A stretch of 10,193 nt of DNA from Bacteroidota bacterium. Its GTDB lineage: Bacteria; Bacteroidota; Bacteroidia; Flavobacteriales_F; PHOS-HE28. The notes beneath the pieces were generated by a model. The model worked only from the letters and a program-made list of their open reading frames with translations. It was not told the origin of the DNA and ran no database searches. The stretch lies in contig JAEZCB010000262.1 of assembly GCA_023412755.1 (NCBI GenBank), positions 1-10,193 on the forward strand. The letters run 5' to 3'. This document shows positions 1 through 6,263 of the stretch, in pieces (position 1 is the first letter of the stretch; every line of letters begins with the position of its first letter). The position numbers were made by a program, and so were the translations under genes.

Positions 1-282
1 ATCGTGGAGAACATGGCCTGGTTCACACCCGCCGAACTGCCGGAGAACAAATACCACATCTTCGGCAAGGGCGGAGCGCGTGAACTGGCCCAGGAGCTGA
101 AGGTGCCTTTTCTGGGCGAGGTGCCGCTGGTACAGAGTATCCGCGAATCGGGCGATGCGGGCCGACCAGCGGTATTGCAGAAGGATACCCCTGCGGCACG
201 CGCTTTTTCCGATCTTTGTGGGATCTTCCTCCAGCGCCTGAAAGATGTGGAGGAATTGAAGCGGACCATGGCCGTGCAATGA
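1..282 (+). CDS. mrp: Mrp/ApbC-family Fe-S carrier P-loop ATPase, C-terminal part (5' truncated by window)
   Basis: Only the last 93 codons are present; the frame is open from base 1 and ends at TGA 280-282. The visible part matches the C-terminal third of Mrp/ApbC/NBP35-type ATPases: an ENMAWF segment, then an IFGKGG segment, then a GEVPLVQSIRESGD segment, all hallmarks of the family. These proteins bind a bridging [4Fe-4S] cluster as a dimer and pass it to apo-proteins in the cytoplasm. The Walker A motif and any N-terminal MIP18 (DUF59) domain would lie left of the window. The CXXC that many Mrp proteins carry just after the ENM segment is absent: the only Cys in this stretch is in SDLCGIF near the end. 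From memory, Mrp proteins of this clade often have this form. It overlaps the next Fe-S gene by ATGA, implying translational coupling. Confidence 0.88.
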   Translation: MVENMAWFTPAELPENKYHIFGKGGARELAQELKVPFLGEVPLVQSIRESGDAGRPAVLQKDTPAARAFSDLCGIFLQRLKDVEELKRTMAVQ

Positions 283-542
283 TGGACATGAATGAACATT
301 CGATCAAGGAGCAGCGCATCCGTGAGGCGCTCGATGATCTGCGGCCTTTCCTGGAGGCCGATGGTGGCGACATCACCCTGGAGGAGCTCACGGCCGATGG
401 CATCGTACGCGTACGCCTCCATGGCGCCTGCCGCAGTTGCAGCATGAGCCCCATGACCATGAAGGCCGGCGTTGAGGAGGCGATAAAAAAGGTAGTGCCT
501 GGTGTCCAGCGGGTGGAGGCCGTGGATCTGGTGGCCGGTTGA
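279..542 (+). CDS. NifU C-terminal-domain (Nfu-like) Fe-S scaffold protein
   Basis: An 87-residue protein consisting of a single NifU C-terminal domain. It starts with a helix (IREALDDLRPFLEADGGDI, about residues 14-32), then a beta segment, then the cluster-binding CxxC (C51 and C54 in GACRSCSMS), followed by the usual T-MK-GVEEAI helix and a final V-G-V--VEAV strand. Proteins of this family bind a [4Fe-4S] cluster across a dimer and deliver it to target enzymes. The start is ambiguous: ATG at 279 overlaps the mrp stop as ATGA, and in-frame ATGs follow at 282 and 288; there is no Shine-Dalgarno sequence to decide. I prefer 279 for the overlap, typical of coupled genes. Length and domain are usual for the short Bacteroidota Nfu proteins. 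It sits immediately before an Fe-S oxidoreductase operon, although a 216-bp regulatory gap suggests that operon is transcribed separately. Confidence 0.9.
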   Translation: MMDMNEHSIKEQRIREALDDLRPFLEADGGDITLEELTADGIVRVRLHGACRSCSMSPMTMKAGVEEAIKKVVPGVQRVEAVDLVAG

Positions 543-655
543 AGATCGCAAACTATCCTGTCTCCGATCACACCAGGACGTAAAGAATGCCTGAATTGGT
601 CATCGGGTGGATCTTGAATTTGTATTGAGATCGGCTGTAGAATAGATCAGCTGTA

Positions 656-671
656 TTCTGGTCCTCCAGAA
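656..671. promoter_or_regulatory. Inverted repeat TTCTGG-TCCT-CCAGAA upstream of korA
   Basis: A perfect 6-bp dyad with a 4-base centre. It is not followed by a T-run, so it looks more like a protein-binding site or small hairpin than a terminator. It lies about 45 bp left of the Fnr-like dyad. The binding protein is unknown. Confidence 0.35.
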
Positions 672-702
672 CGATCCGCCCACTCCGGCTGTTCCCATAG
701 CA

Positions 703-714
703 TGATCTAGATCA
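703..714. promoter_or_regulatory. Crp/Fnr-like operator TGAT-CTAG-ATCA upstream of korA
   Basis: A perfect 12-bp palindrome with the TGAT-N4-ATCA core of Fnr-type sites (E. coli consensus TTGAT-N4-ATCAA). Its centre (708.5) is 32 bp left of the centre of the -7 box at 737-744. If the transcript starts near 748-750, the site is centred at about -40 to -41.5, the classic class II activator position. No TTG of the -33 element is present at the expected distance, as is common for activator-dependent promoters. The family of the binding protein is inferred from the motif only, and no such regulator gene is in the window. GATC words are common in this sequence, which lowers certainty. Confidence 0.45.
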
Positions 715-726
715 GGTGTGAACACC
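715..726. promoter_or_regulatory. Second dyad GGTGT-GA-ACACC abutting the Fnr-like site
   Basis: A perfect 5-bp inverted repeat with a 2-base centre begins at the base immediately after the TGAT-N4-ATCA palindrome. It occupies the region where a -33 element would lie (about -33 to -22), so a protein bound here would be expected to interfere with RNA polymerase. No known regulator is recognised from the motif. Confidence 0.3.
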
Positions 727-736
727 GCGCCCGCCG

Positions 737-744
737 TACCTTTG
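737..744 (+). promoter_or_regulatory. korA promoter, Bacteroidota -7 box TACCTTTG
   Basis: A perfect match to TAnnTTTG, the -7 element used by the primary sigma factor of Bacteroidota. The predicted transcript start (about 748-750) leaves only about 9-11 nt before the korA ATG at 759. That leader is mostly a T-run and has no Shine-Dalgarno sequence, so the mRNA would be nearly leaderless. No good TTG -33 element is present; the closest word is GTG at 718-720 with 16-bp spacing. Confidence 0.65.
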
Positions 745-758
745 CACCAGTTTTTTTG

Positions 759-2699
759 ATGGAAACACCAACCCGCATCCGGTCCGTTGAGGAACGGCGC
801 AACGTTGTCATACTCTTCGCGGGCGATTCCGGCGATGGCATCCAGCTCACCGGAAGCCAGTTCACCGACACCAACGCGCTGTTCGGCAACGATGTGAGCA
901 CCTTCCCGAATTTCCCCGCGGAGATCCGTGCACCGCAGGGAACGTTGGCGGGCGTGAGCGGCTACCAGTTGCACTTTGGGAGTGTGGAAGTTTTCACGCC
1001 TGGCGATCAATGCGATGTGCTGGTGGCCATGAACGCCGCCGCGCTGAAGGCGAACCTGAACAAGTTGAAGAAGGGTGGCGTGATCATCGCCAATACCGAT
1101 GGTTTCGATGCGAAGAACCTGCGTCTGGCCGGTTATCCGGAAGGGCAGAGTCCGCTCGGCGGCAACGAAGGGGGTAGCCAGATGCCCGGCGTCACAGGGG
1201 GCGGCGCACTCAGCAACTACATCGTACACACGGTGGACATCACCAAGCTCACGCGCACGGCACTGGCCGACGCGAAGCTCGGGATGAAGGAGAAGGACCG
1301 GTGCAAGAACATGTTCGTGCTGGGCTTCATCAACTGGATGTACAGCCGCAGCCTGGAGAACAGCGAGCGGTTCCTCGAAGCGAAGTTCAAGAACAAGCCG
1401 GAGATCCTGGAGGCGAACAAGAAGGTGCTCCTCGCCGGCTACAACTACGGCGATACCAGCGAGACATTCACCACGCGTTACGAGGTGAAGCCGGCGCCGA
1501 TGCCCAAGGGCGAATACCGCAGCATCACTGGCAACCAGGGCACCGCGCTAGGCCTGGTGGCGGCGGCGCAGAAGGCGGGGCTTGGGCTGTTCTACGGCAG
1601 CTACCCGATCACCCCGGCCAGTGACATCCTGCATGAGCTTTCACGACACAAGAACTTCGGGGTGCGCACCTTCCAGGCGGAAGATGAGATCGCGGCGATA
1701 TGCAGTGCGATCGGTGCCAGCTACGGCGGTCACCTTGGTGCAACGGCAAGCAGCGGTCCGGGGATCGCGTTGAAGACCGAGGCCATGGGTCTCGCTGTGA
1801 TGTTGGAGATCCCGCTGGTGATCGTGAACGTGCAACGCGGTGGACCCAGCACCGGTTTGCCTACGAAGACGGAACAGGCCGATCTCTGGCAGGCGGTCTT
1901 CGGAAGGAACGGTGAAGCACCAATTCCGGTGCTTGCGGCAAGCAGTCCCACGGATTGTTTCGAGATGGTGTATGAAGCTGCGCGCATAGCGGTGGAGCAT
2001 ATGACACCGGTGATCTTCCTCAGTGATGGTTATATCGCCAATGGTGCGGAGCCATGGCAGTTTCCGAGAGCTGCGGATCTGAAACCGATCAAGCCACCAT
2101 TCGCACAACCGCGCAACAACGATAGTATCGCTGCGGATGTCAGGCCGAGCGAGGCCTTCCTACCTTACGATCGCGATGAGAAGGGTGTTCGTCCGTGGGC
2201 GGTGCCGGGCATGAAGGGCCTGCAGCACCGGATCGGCGGGATCGAAAAGGAGCACCGCACAGGCAACATCAGTTACGATCCGCAGAACCATGAATTGATG
2301 GTGAAGCTGCGGGCAGAGAAAGTGCGGAAGATCGTGGATGGTGTACCGCCGCTTGACCTTGCCAATGGTGTGGAGAGCGGTGATCTGCTGATCCTTGGCT
2401 GGGGTAGCACCTACGGCGCGATCAAGACCGCCGTGAACGAACTCGCCCTGGAAGGACACTCAGTGGGACACCTGCATCTGCGTTATCTCTTCCCTTTCCG
2501 CAAGGAGCTGGGAGCGATCCTCAACCGGTACAAGCATGTGCTGGTACCCGAGATGAACAGTGGCCAGCTGCGTCAGATGCTCCGTGCCGAATTCCTGGTG
2601 GATGCTCAAGGCCTGAATAAGATCCAGGGCATGCCATTCACCGCAGCGGAGATCAAGGAAGGCGCCTTGCAGGTATTGCATTCGTGTGTGTGTAGGTAA
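759..2699 (+). CDS. korA: 2-oxoglutarate:ferredoxin oxidoreductase, fused gamma-alpha subunit
   Basis: A 646-residue 2-oxoacid:ferredoxin oxidoreductase alpha subunit with the gamma domain fused at the N terminus. Residues about 14-235 form the gamma domain (GDSGDGIQLTGSQF near 22-35, NFPAEIRAPQGTLAGVSGYQ at 51-70). From about 255 the pyrimidine-binding alpha domain follows (TGNQGTALG, YPITPASDI at 282-290, QAEDE at 306-310, SSGPGIALKTEA at 331-342, RGGPSTGLPTKTEQAD at 360-375), and a C-terminal transketolase-like domain begins near 540. With KorB it oxidatively decarboxylates 2-oxoglutarate with CoA to succinyl-CoA, reducing ferredoxin; such enzymes can also run in reverse. Specificity for 2-oxoglutarate rather than another 2-oxoacid is inferred from the KorA-type layout and pairing. 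ATG 759 is chosen over an in-frame TTG at 756 inside a T-run. The last codons run through a GTGTGTGT tract into the repeat array, so the VCR tail may be a late addition. Confidence 0.95.
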   Translation: METPTRIRSVEERRNVVILFAGDSGDGIQLTGSQFTDTNALFGNDVSTFPNFPAEIRAPQGTLAGVSGYQLHFGSVEVFTPGDQCDVLVAMNAAALKANLNKLKKGGVIIANTDGFDAKNLRLAGYPEGQSPLGGNEGGSQMPGVTGGGALSNYIVHTVDITKLTRTALADAKLGMKEKDRCKNMFVLGFINWMYSRSLENSERFLEAKFKNKPEILEANKKVLLAGYNYGDTSETFTTRYEVKPAPMPKGEYRSITGNQGTALGLVAAAQKAGLGLFYGSYPITPASDILHELSRHKNFGVRTFQAEDEIAAICSAIGASYGGHLGATASSGPGIALKTEAMGLAVMLEIPLVIVNVQRGGPSTGLPTKTEQADLWQAVFGRNGEAPIPVLAASSPTDCFEMVYEAARIAVEHMTPVIFLSDGYIANGAEPWQFPRAADLKPIKPPFAQPRNNDSIAADVRPSEAFLPYDRDEKGVRPWAVPGMKGLQHRIGGIEKEHRTGNISYDPQNHELMVKLRAEKVRKIVDGVPPLDLANGVESGDLLILGWGSTYGAIKTAVNELALEGHSVGHLHLRYLFPFRKELGAILNRYKHVLVPEMNSGQLRQMLRAEFLVDAQGLNKIQGMPFTAAEIKEGALQVLHSCVCR

Positions 2700-2771
2700 G
2701 GTGTAAAGGTGAAAAGGTCAGAAAGTGAAAAAGTGCAAGAGTTCAAGCGTGCGAGGGTGTAAGGGTGTGTT
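2700..2771 (+). repeat. Degenerate 8-bp tandem array after korA (nine units)
   Basis: Starting at the base after the korA stop, nine consecutive 8-mers follow in strict 8-bp phase: GGTGTAAA, GGTGAAAA, GGTCAGAA, AGTGAAAA, AGTGCAAG, AGTTCAAG, CGTGCGAG, GGTGTAAG, GGTGTGTT. The consensus is close to RGTGNAAR. There are no spacers as in CRISPR, and the unit length is not a multiple of three, arguing against coding. Related words recur in the 19-bp repeat at the right end of the window. Confidence 0.8.
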
Positions 2772-2848
2772 GCGCTTCGGACCGCTGTGCCATTCAACCA
2801 TTTACCATTCAGTTATTACCGGTCGCAACTACTTGCTCACTTTTTCAC
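2725..2848 (+). repeat. Inverted repeat bracketing the korA-korB spacer (possible long hairpin)
   Basis: GTGAAAAAGTG (2725-2735) is the exact reverse complement of CACTTTTTCAC (2838-2848). Inward, CAAG (2736-2739) pairs with CTTG (2832-2835) across a 2-base bulge, giving a 15-bp stem around a 92-base loop. A second stem can form within it: GTTGC (2769-2773) with GCAAC (2825-2829) and GACC (2780-2783) with GGTC (2821-2824). The right arm, read on the minus strand, again shows GTG words 8 bp apart, so the spacer looks like two oppositely oriented octamer arrays. Between them is a CCATTCAACCATTTACCATT tract with 7-8-bp period. Confidence 0.65.
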
Positions 2849-2876
2849 CCAGTCACACTTTAACATTCCGATCGCC

Positions 2877-3920
2877 ATGACGACAGCGAACGAGGTCGTG
2901 AACGGCAGTGCCAGCGTTTCCAAAGCGGGCTACTCTTCCGATCAGGAGGTACGGTGGTGCCCCGGTTGTGGCGACTACAGCATCCTGAAGCAGGTGGAGA
3001 CGGTGCTGCGTGAGCAGGGAAAGCCGAAGGAGGAGATCGTCTTCATCAGCGGGATCGGTTGCAGCTCGCGTTTCCCGTATTATCTGGACACGTACGGCAT
3101 GCACAGCATCCACGGCCGGGCGCCCGCGATCGTGAGCGGCCTGCGTGCGGTGCGGCCGGAGCTGAGCGTTTGGCTGATCACTGGCGATGGCGATTCACTG
3201 AGCATCGGTGGCAACCACCTGATCCACCTGCTGCGCCGCAATGTGGATGTGAACGTGCTGCTCTTCAACAACGAGATATACGGCCTTACGAAGGGGCAGT
3301 ATTCACCCACTTCACCCGAAGGAGCGATCACACGCAGCACACCGATGGGCAGTGTGGATCATCCCTTCAATCCGCTGGCCTTGTGCAAGGGTGCCGATGC
3401 CACCTTCATCGCACGCAGCATGGATCGTGATCCAAAGCACCTGCGGGAGATCCTGCTTCGCGCCGATGCCCACCGCGGCACAAGTCTGATCGAGATCTAC
3501 CAGAACTGCAACGTATTTAATGATGGTGCCTTCGAGGTTTTCACTGAAAAGGCCAGCAAGCCATCACACACGATCAATGTGGAGCACGGAAAGCCGCTGG
3601 TATTCGCCAATGGCACCAAAGGCATCAAGCTGGATGGCATGACACCGGTGATCGTTGACCTTTCCGCCAGTGATGCCAGCATGAACGATCTCTGGGTGCA
3701 CGACGAGCGCGACGGCTTCAAGGCATCGATCCTCGTGCGCCTGTTCGATGATCCAGGAAAGGAAGGAGCGATGCCGCGCCCTTTCGGCGTGCTATATGTG
3801 AGCGACCGGCCCAGCATGGAGACCAAGCTTAACGCGCAGGTGGCGCTGGCAAAACAGCGCAAAGGCGAAGGTGATCTGGACGCGCTGCTGCGCGGGGAGC
3901 GCACATGGACGATCAAGTGA
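2877..3920 (+). CDS. korB: 2-oxoglutarate:ferredoxin oxidoreductase, beta subunit
   Basis: A 347-residue beta subunit that carries the thiamine diphosphate and a [4Fe-4S] cluster. Cluster ligands are probably C28 and C31 (WCPGCGD), C62 (GIGCSSRF) and C211 (QNCNVF). The thiamine diphosphate/Mg motif is GDGD at 103-106 through NN at 131-132, followed by YGLTKGQYSPTSP at 135-147. With KorA it forms the oxidoreductase that reduces ferredoxin with electrons from 2-oxoglutarate. The length fits the two-subunit KorAB type; no delta ferredoxin subunit is encoded nearby. The frame is open back to an ATG at 2787, but those extra 30 residues are encoded by the repeat-rich spacer and lack family similarity, so ATG 2877 (MTTANEV) is preferred. 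No convincing Shine-Dalgarno or internal -7 box is seen, so it is probably read from the korA transcript. It ends 38 bp before the stop of the convergent kinase gene. Confidence 0.95.
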   Translation: MTTANEVVNGSASVSKAGYSSDQEVRWCPGCGDYSILKQVETVLREQGKPKEEIVFISGIGCSSRFPYYLDTYGMHSIHGRAPAIVSGLRAVRPELSVWLITGDGDSLSIGGNHLIHLLRRNVDVNVLLFNNEIYGLTKGQYSPTSPEGAITRSTPMGSVDHPFNPLALCKGADATFIARSMDRDPKHLREILLRADAHRGTSLIEIYQNCNVFNDGAFEVFTEKASKPSHTINVEHGKPLVFANGTKGIKLDGMTPVIVDLSASDASMNDLWVHDERDGFKASILVRLFDDPGKEGAMPRPFGVLYVSDRPSMETKLNAQVALAKQRKGEGDLDALLRGERTWTIK

Positions 3921-3958
3921 TCTTCGCCTTGGTGTGATCTTGCGGATCGTCGGATCGG

Positions 3959-6151
3959 CTATGCCATCATCAAGGGCATGGTCACCTCAACACGTGTGCC
4001 TTCTGCGAGATCCGTGTATTTGAAACCCGCATTGCCTCCATGTTGTTTCTGGATCAGATCAAGGCGTGCACGGGTAATGGCGGTCCCAAGAGATGTTTTC
4101 TTCACTGGTACACCGGGTGGTGGAGCCACCTTTTTCTTATTCCGTCCCACGCCATTGTCTTCCACAGTAAGCACGAGCTGGCCATCTTTTTTTCCGACCT
4201 TCAACCGGATCACTCCATTCCGTTCCACACCATTCATTCCATGCCAGATGGCATTCTCAATGAATGGCTGCACCACTAGAGGCGGTACCACCACAGCGCT
4301 GGGGTCGATGGAGGGATCCACTTCGATGCTATGCTCGAATCTATTCTGCATGCGCATCCGCTCCAGGTCCATATAACCTTTCAAGGCTTCCAGGTCATCT
4401 TCCAGAGGCACTTCCGCGTGCCTGCTGTTCTCGAGCACCAGGCGCATCACCCGCGCGAATTTCGTGAGGTATGAACTGGCATGATCGGGATCGTTCCGTT
4501 GAATGAAGGCATTGATGCTGTTGAGCGCATTGAAGATGAAGTGCGGATTCATCTGGCTGCGCAGGGCCTGCGTTTCCAGAGTGGCCACCTCTTTATCGAA
4601 GCGTTCCCTGCGCCTGCGCCTATCCGCGATGAAACTTATACCCCCACCTCCCAGCAGCAGCACGGCACCAATACCGGTGGCCATGGCCCTATCCGCGTTC
4701 TGGTCGGCCCGGATCATCGCTATGGTACGCTCATGTTCCAACTCCAGTAGCGCATTGGCATGCTCTAGACTGTCCCTTAGCTTTTGTTTCTCGTGCTCCC
4801 TTTGGAATTCACGCTGGGCGGCCTGCCTTTGTGCTTTTTCGGAAAGGATGTTGTTGCGTAACTCATTCGCCTTTTCCAGATAGGCCAGAGCCTGCATACC
4901 ATCACGTCGCTGTTTGTGGATCTGGTAAAGGCACTCGTACGCATCCTGTTGGGCAGGAAGAAGGCCTGCCTGTTCCGCTTTCGCAAGGCTTTCCTGGCAG
5001 TACGTGATCGCCTGGCCAAAGCGCTTCTTATGGGATGATATCAGGCCTTTTTCCTGCAGTATCCAGACCTCGTCCTCCAGGATCCCCTTCTCCCTGGCAT
5101 CGGCATGCAGCTCTTCCAGTATGATCAACGCATCATCCAGGCGGCCTTGCAAGCGATAGGTCTTGCTGAGCATGGAAAGCTCATGTTTGTCGTTGGAGTT
5201 GGGATCGCGTTTCAACTTCAAAGCAAGCTCAAGCATCACCATCGCGGTATCCAGTTTTCCCATCTCAAGCAATGTGCTTCCGATACCGCCATAAGTGCCG
5301 GCCATGCAGGTGGTGTCCGAATTCTTCCTGCACAGTTCCATTGCCCTATCCATTAGGTCCAACGCACCGTCGTATTCGCCGAGCATAACTTTTATGTCCC
5401 GAAGCACGAAGAGTGCATTGACGATCTGTTCATCCGAACCAATGTTTTCCAGAATGCTGAGTGAGCGGTAAGCATTATCCAGGGCTTCCGGCAGCAGGCC
5501 TAGTCCGGCATGTACTATGCTAAGGTTATTGTACCCCCAGATAACCTGTTGGTCCTGTCCCAACTCCTCAGCTTTGTTGATGAGCTTCTCAAAATAATAT
5601 ACCGCACTATCGGTACGGCCATGCGCCTTATGCGATTGCCCCAGGTCATTATACACGCTCAACATGGCGTTGTTATCGCCACTGCTCCTCAGGTAGGGCA
5701 AGCTGCGGTGGCAGAACTCCAATGCCTTGTCATATCTGCCCATGTTGATATTCATGTAGGCGATGTTCGATAGGGTGAGCCCCATGCCTTGAAGATGGGC
5801 GGAGTCGTTGCGCGTTTCGAAATAGACGAGCGCCGAATCAAGGGCCGCTAGCGCTGCTTCAGAACCTTCACCGGAAAGGAAGACCGCTATCCCCAAATTG
5901 CGATAGCCACTCCCGATCATGAAGGTATCACGGGCCACTCGTGCTTCTGACAGCAGGATGCGCGACACGGCGAGGCTGCTGTCGGGATCGGTGGATCGTA
6001 GTGTACGCGTATGTTCTTCCAGGGTCTTCAACCGCTGTACACCGTCGGAGGCGAAGGAACCATCGGCTTTCCATGGACCATTGGTATTTCCGTCCTGGGC
6101 GATCGCGGAAATACCGATCAATAAAAAGTATATGAGGATCATGCGTGCCAT
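3959..6151 (-). CDS. TPR-containing sensor histidine kinase, LytS/YehU type
   Basis: A 730-residue membrane sensor kinase. Residues 1-18 form a signal peptide (cut probably before Q19). From about 78 to 433 lie roughly eight tetratricopeptide-like repeats (for example NIAYMNINMGRYDKALEFCH near 129-148). A charged coiled coil (about 423-488) leads to one membrane segment (about 490-509), then a basic RRRRRERF stop-transfer. The His_kinase domain has the phospho-acceptor H537 in NPHFIFNALNSI; the ATPase domain has the N-box FIENAIWHG (N633) and a G-box DNGVGRN (665-671). Family members of this layout sense envelope signals through the periplasmic TPRs and phosphorylate a LytTR-type response regulator, but none is adjacent. 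ATG 6151 is chosen because it directly precedes the signal peptide and has a GGAAG four bases upstream; the open frame extends further to 6397, but over the divergent gene. It converges on korB. Confidence 0.9.
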   Translation of the reverse strand: MARMILIYFLLIGISAIAQDGNTNGPWKADGSFASDGVQRLKTLEEHTRTLRSTDPDSSLAVSRILLSEARVARDTFMIGSGYRNLGIAVFLSGEGSEAALAALDSALVYFETRNDSAHLQGMGLTLSNIAYMNINMGRYDKALEFCHRSLPYLRSSGDNNAMLSVYNDLGQSHKAHGRTDSAVYYFEKLINKAEELGQDQQVIWGYNNLSIVHAGLGLLPEALDNAYRSLSILENIGSDEQIVNALFVLRDIKVMLGEYDGALDLMDRAMELCRKNSDTTCMAGTYGGIGSTLLEMGKLDTAMVMLELALKLKRDPNSNDKHELSMLSKTYRLQGRLDDALIILEELHADAREKGILEDEVWILQEKGLISSHKKRFGQAITYCQESLAKAEQAGLLPAQQDAYECLYQIHKQRRDGMQALAYLEKANELRNNILSEKAQRQAAQREFQREHEKQKLRDSLEHANALLELEHERTIAMIRADQNADRAMATGIGAVLLLGGGGISFIADRRRRRERFDKEVATLETQALRSQMNPHFIFNALNSINAFIQRNDPDHASSYLTKFARVMRLVLENSRHAEVPLEDDLEALKGYMDLERMRMQNRFEHSIEVDPSIDPSAVVVPPLVVQPFIENAIWHGMNGVERNGVIRLKVGKKDGQLVLTVEDNGVGRNKKKVAPPPGVPVKKTSLGTAITRARLDLIQKQHGGNAGFKYTDLAEGTRVEVTMPLMMA

Positions 6152-6263
6152 GGTCTTCCGGATGTATGGGACCACAAAGTACTCAGCACCAATGAATGTT
6201 GAACACGGGGGTCGTAGAGGATCCATGAGCGGATCCAAGCGGGCACCATTATCTTGCTCACGC
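6152..6263. promoter_or_regulatory. Divergent intergenic region between kinase and repeat-protein gene
   Basis: This 112-bp gap must hold both promoters. On the minus strand TACTTTG (6175-6181), 23 nt before the kinase ATG, resembles the -7 box TAnnTTTG but is one base short. On the plus strand only a degenerate TTATCTTG (6249-6256) precedes the repeat-protein gene. Two GGATCC words flank ATGAGC near 6219-6236; since each is itself palindromic this carries little weight. Confidence 0.3.

Larger units (their letters stand above)
543..758. other. Gap between nifU-like gene and korA, rich in dyads
   Basis: This 216-bp stretch holds no convincing gene. From left to right it has a near-perfect direct repeat GATCNGCTGTA at 629-639 and 645-655 (16-bp period, 10 of 11 bases identical), an inverted repeat at 656-671, two abutting dyads at 703-714 and 715-726, and a perfect Bacteroidota -7 box at 737-744. 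A minus-strand reading frame (600-1229) runs through part of it but lies mostly opposite korA and has no recognisable domain. No obvious rho-independent terminator for the upstream pair is seen. Confidence 0.6.

Noticed and set aside
600..1229. 209-codon open frame on the minus strand
   Set aside because: It is antisense to the well-supported korA over most of its length and has no recognisable motif.
2787..2876. 30-codon N-terminal extension of KorB
   Set aside because: The extra codons are encoded by the repeat-rich spacer and lie before the natural KorB start; MTTANEV at 2877 fits the family length.
3921..3958. Bidirectional terminator between korB and the kinase gene
   Set aside because: I could not find a convincing GC stem with a T-run on either strand in the 38-bp convergent gap.
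6219..6236. GGATCC-ATGAGC-GGATCC hairpin
   Set aside because: Each GGATCC is self-complementary and GATC words are frequent here, so the apparent inverted repeat has little meaning.
5919..6263. 115-codon N-terminal extension of the repeat protein
   Set aside because: It runs antisense to the kinase gene and would precede an obvious signal peptide at 6264.
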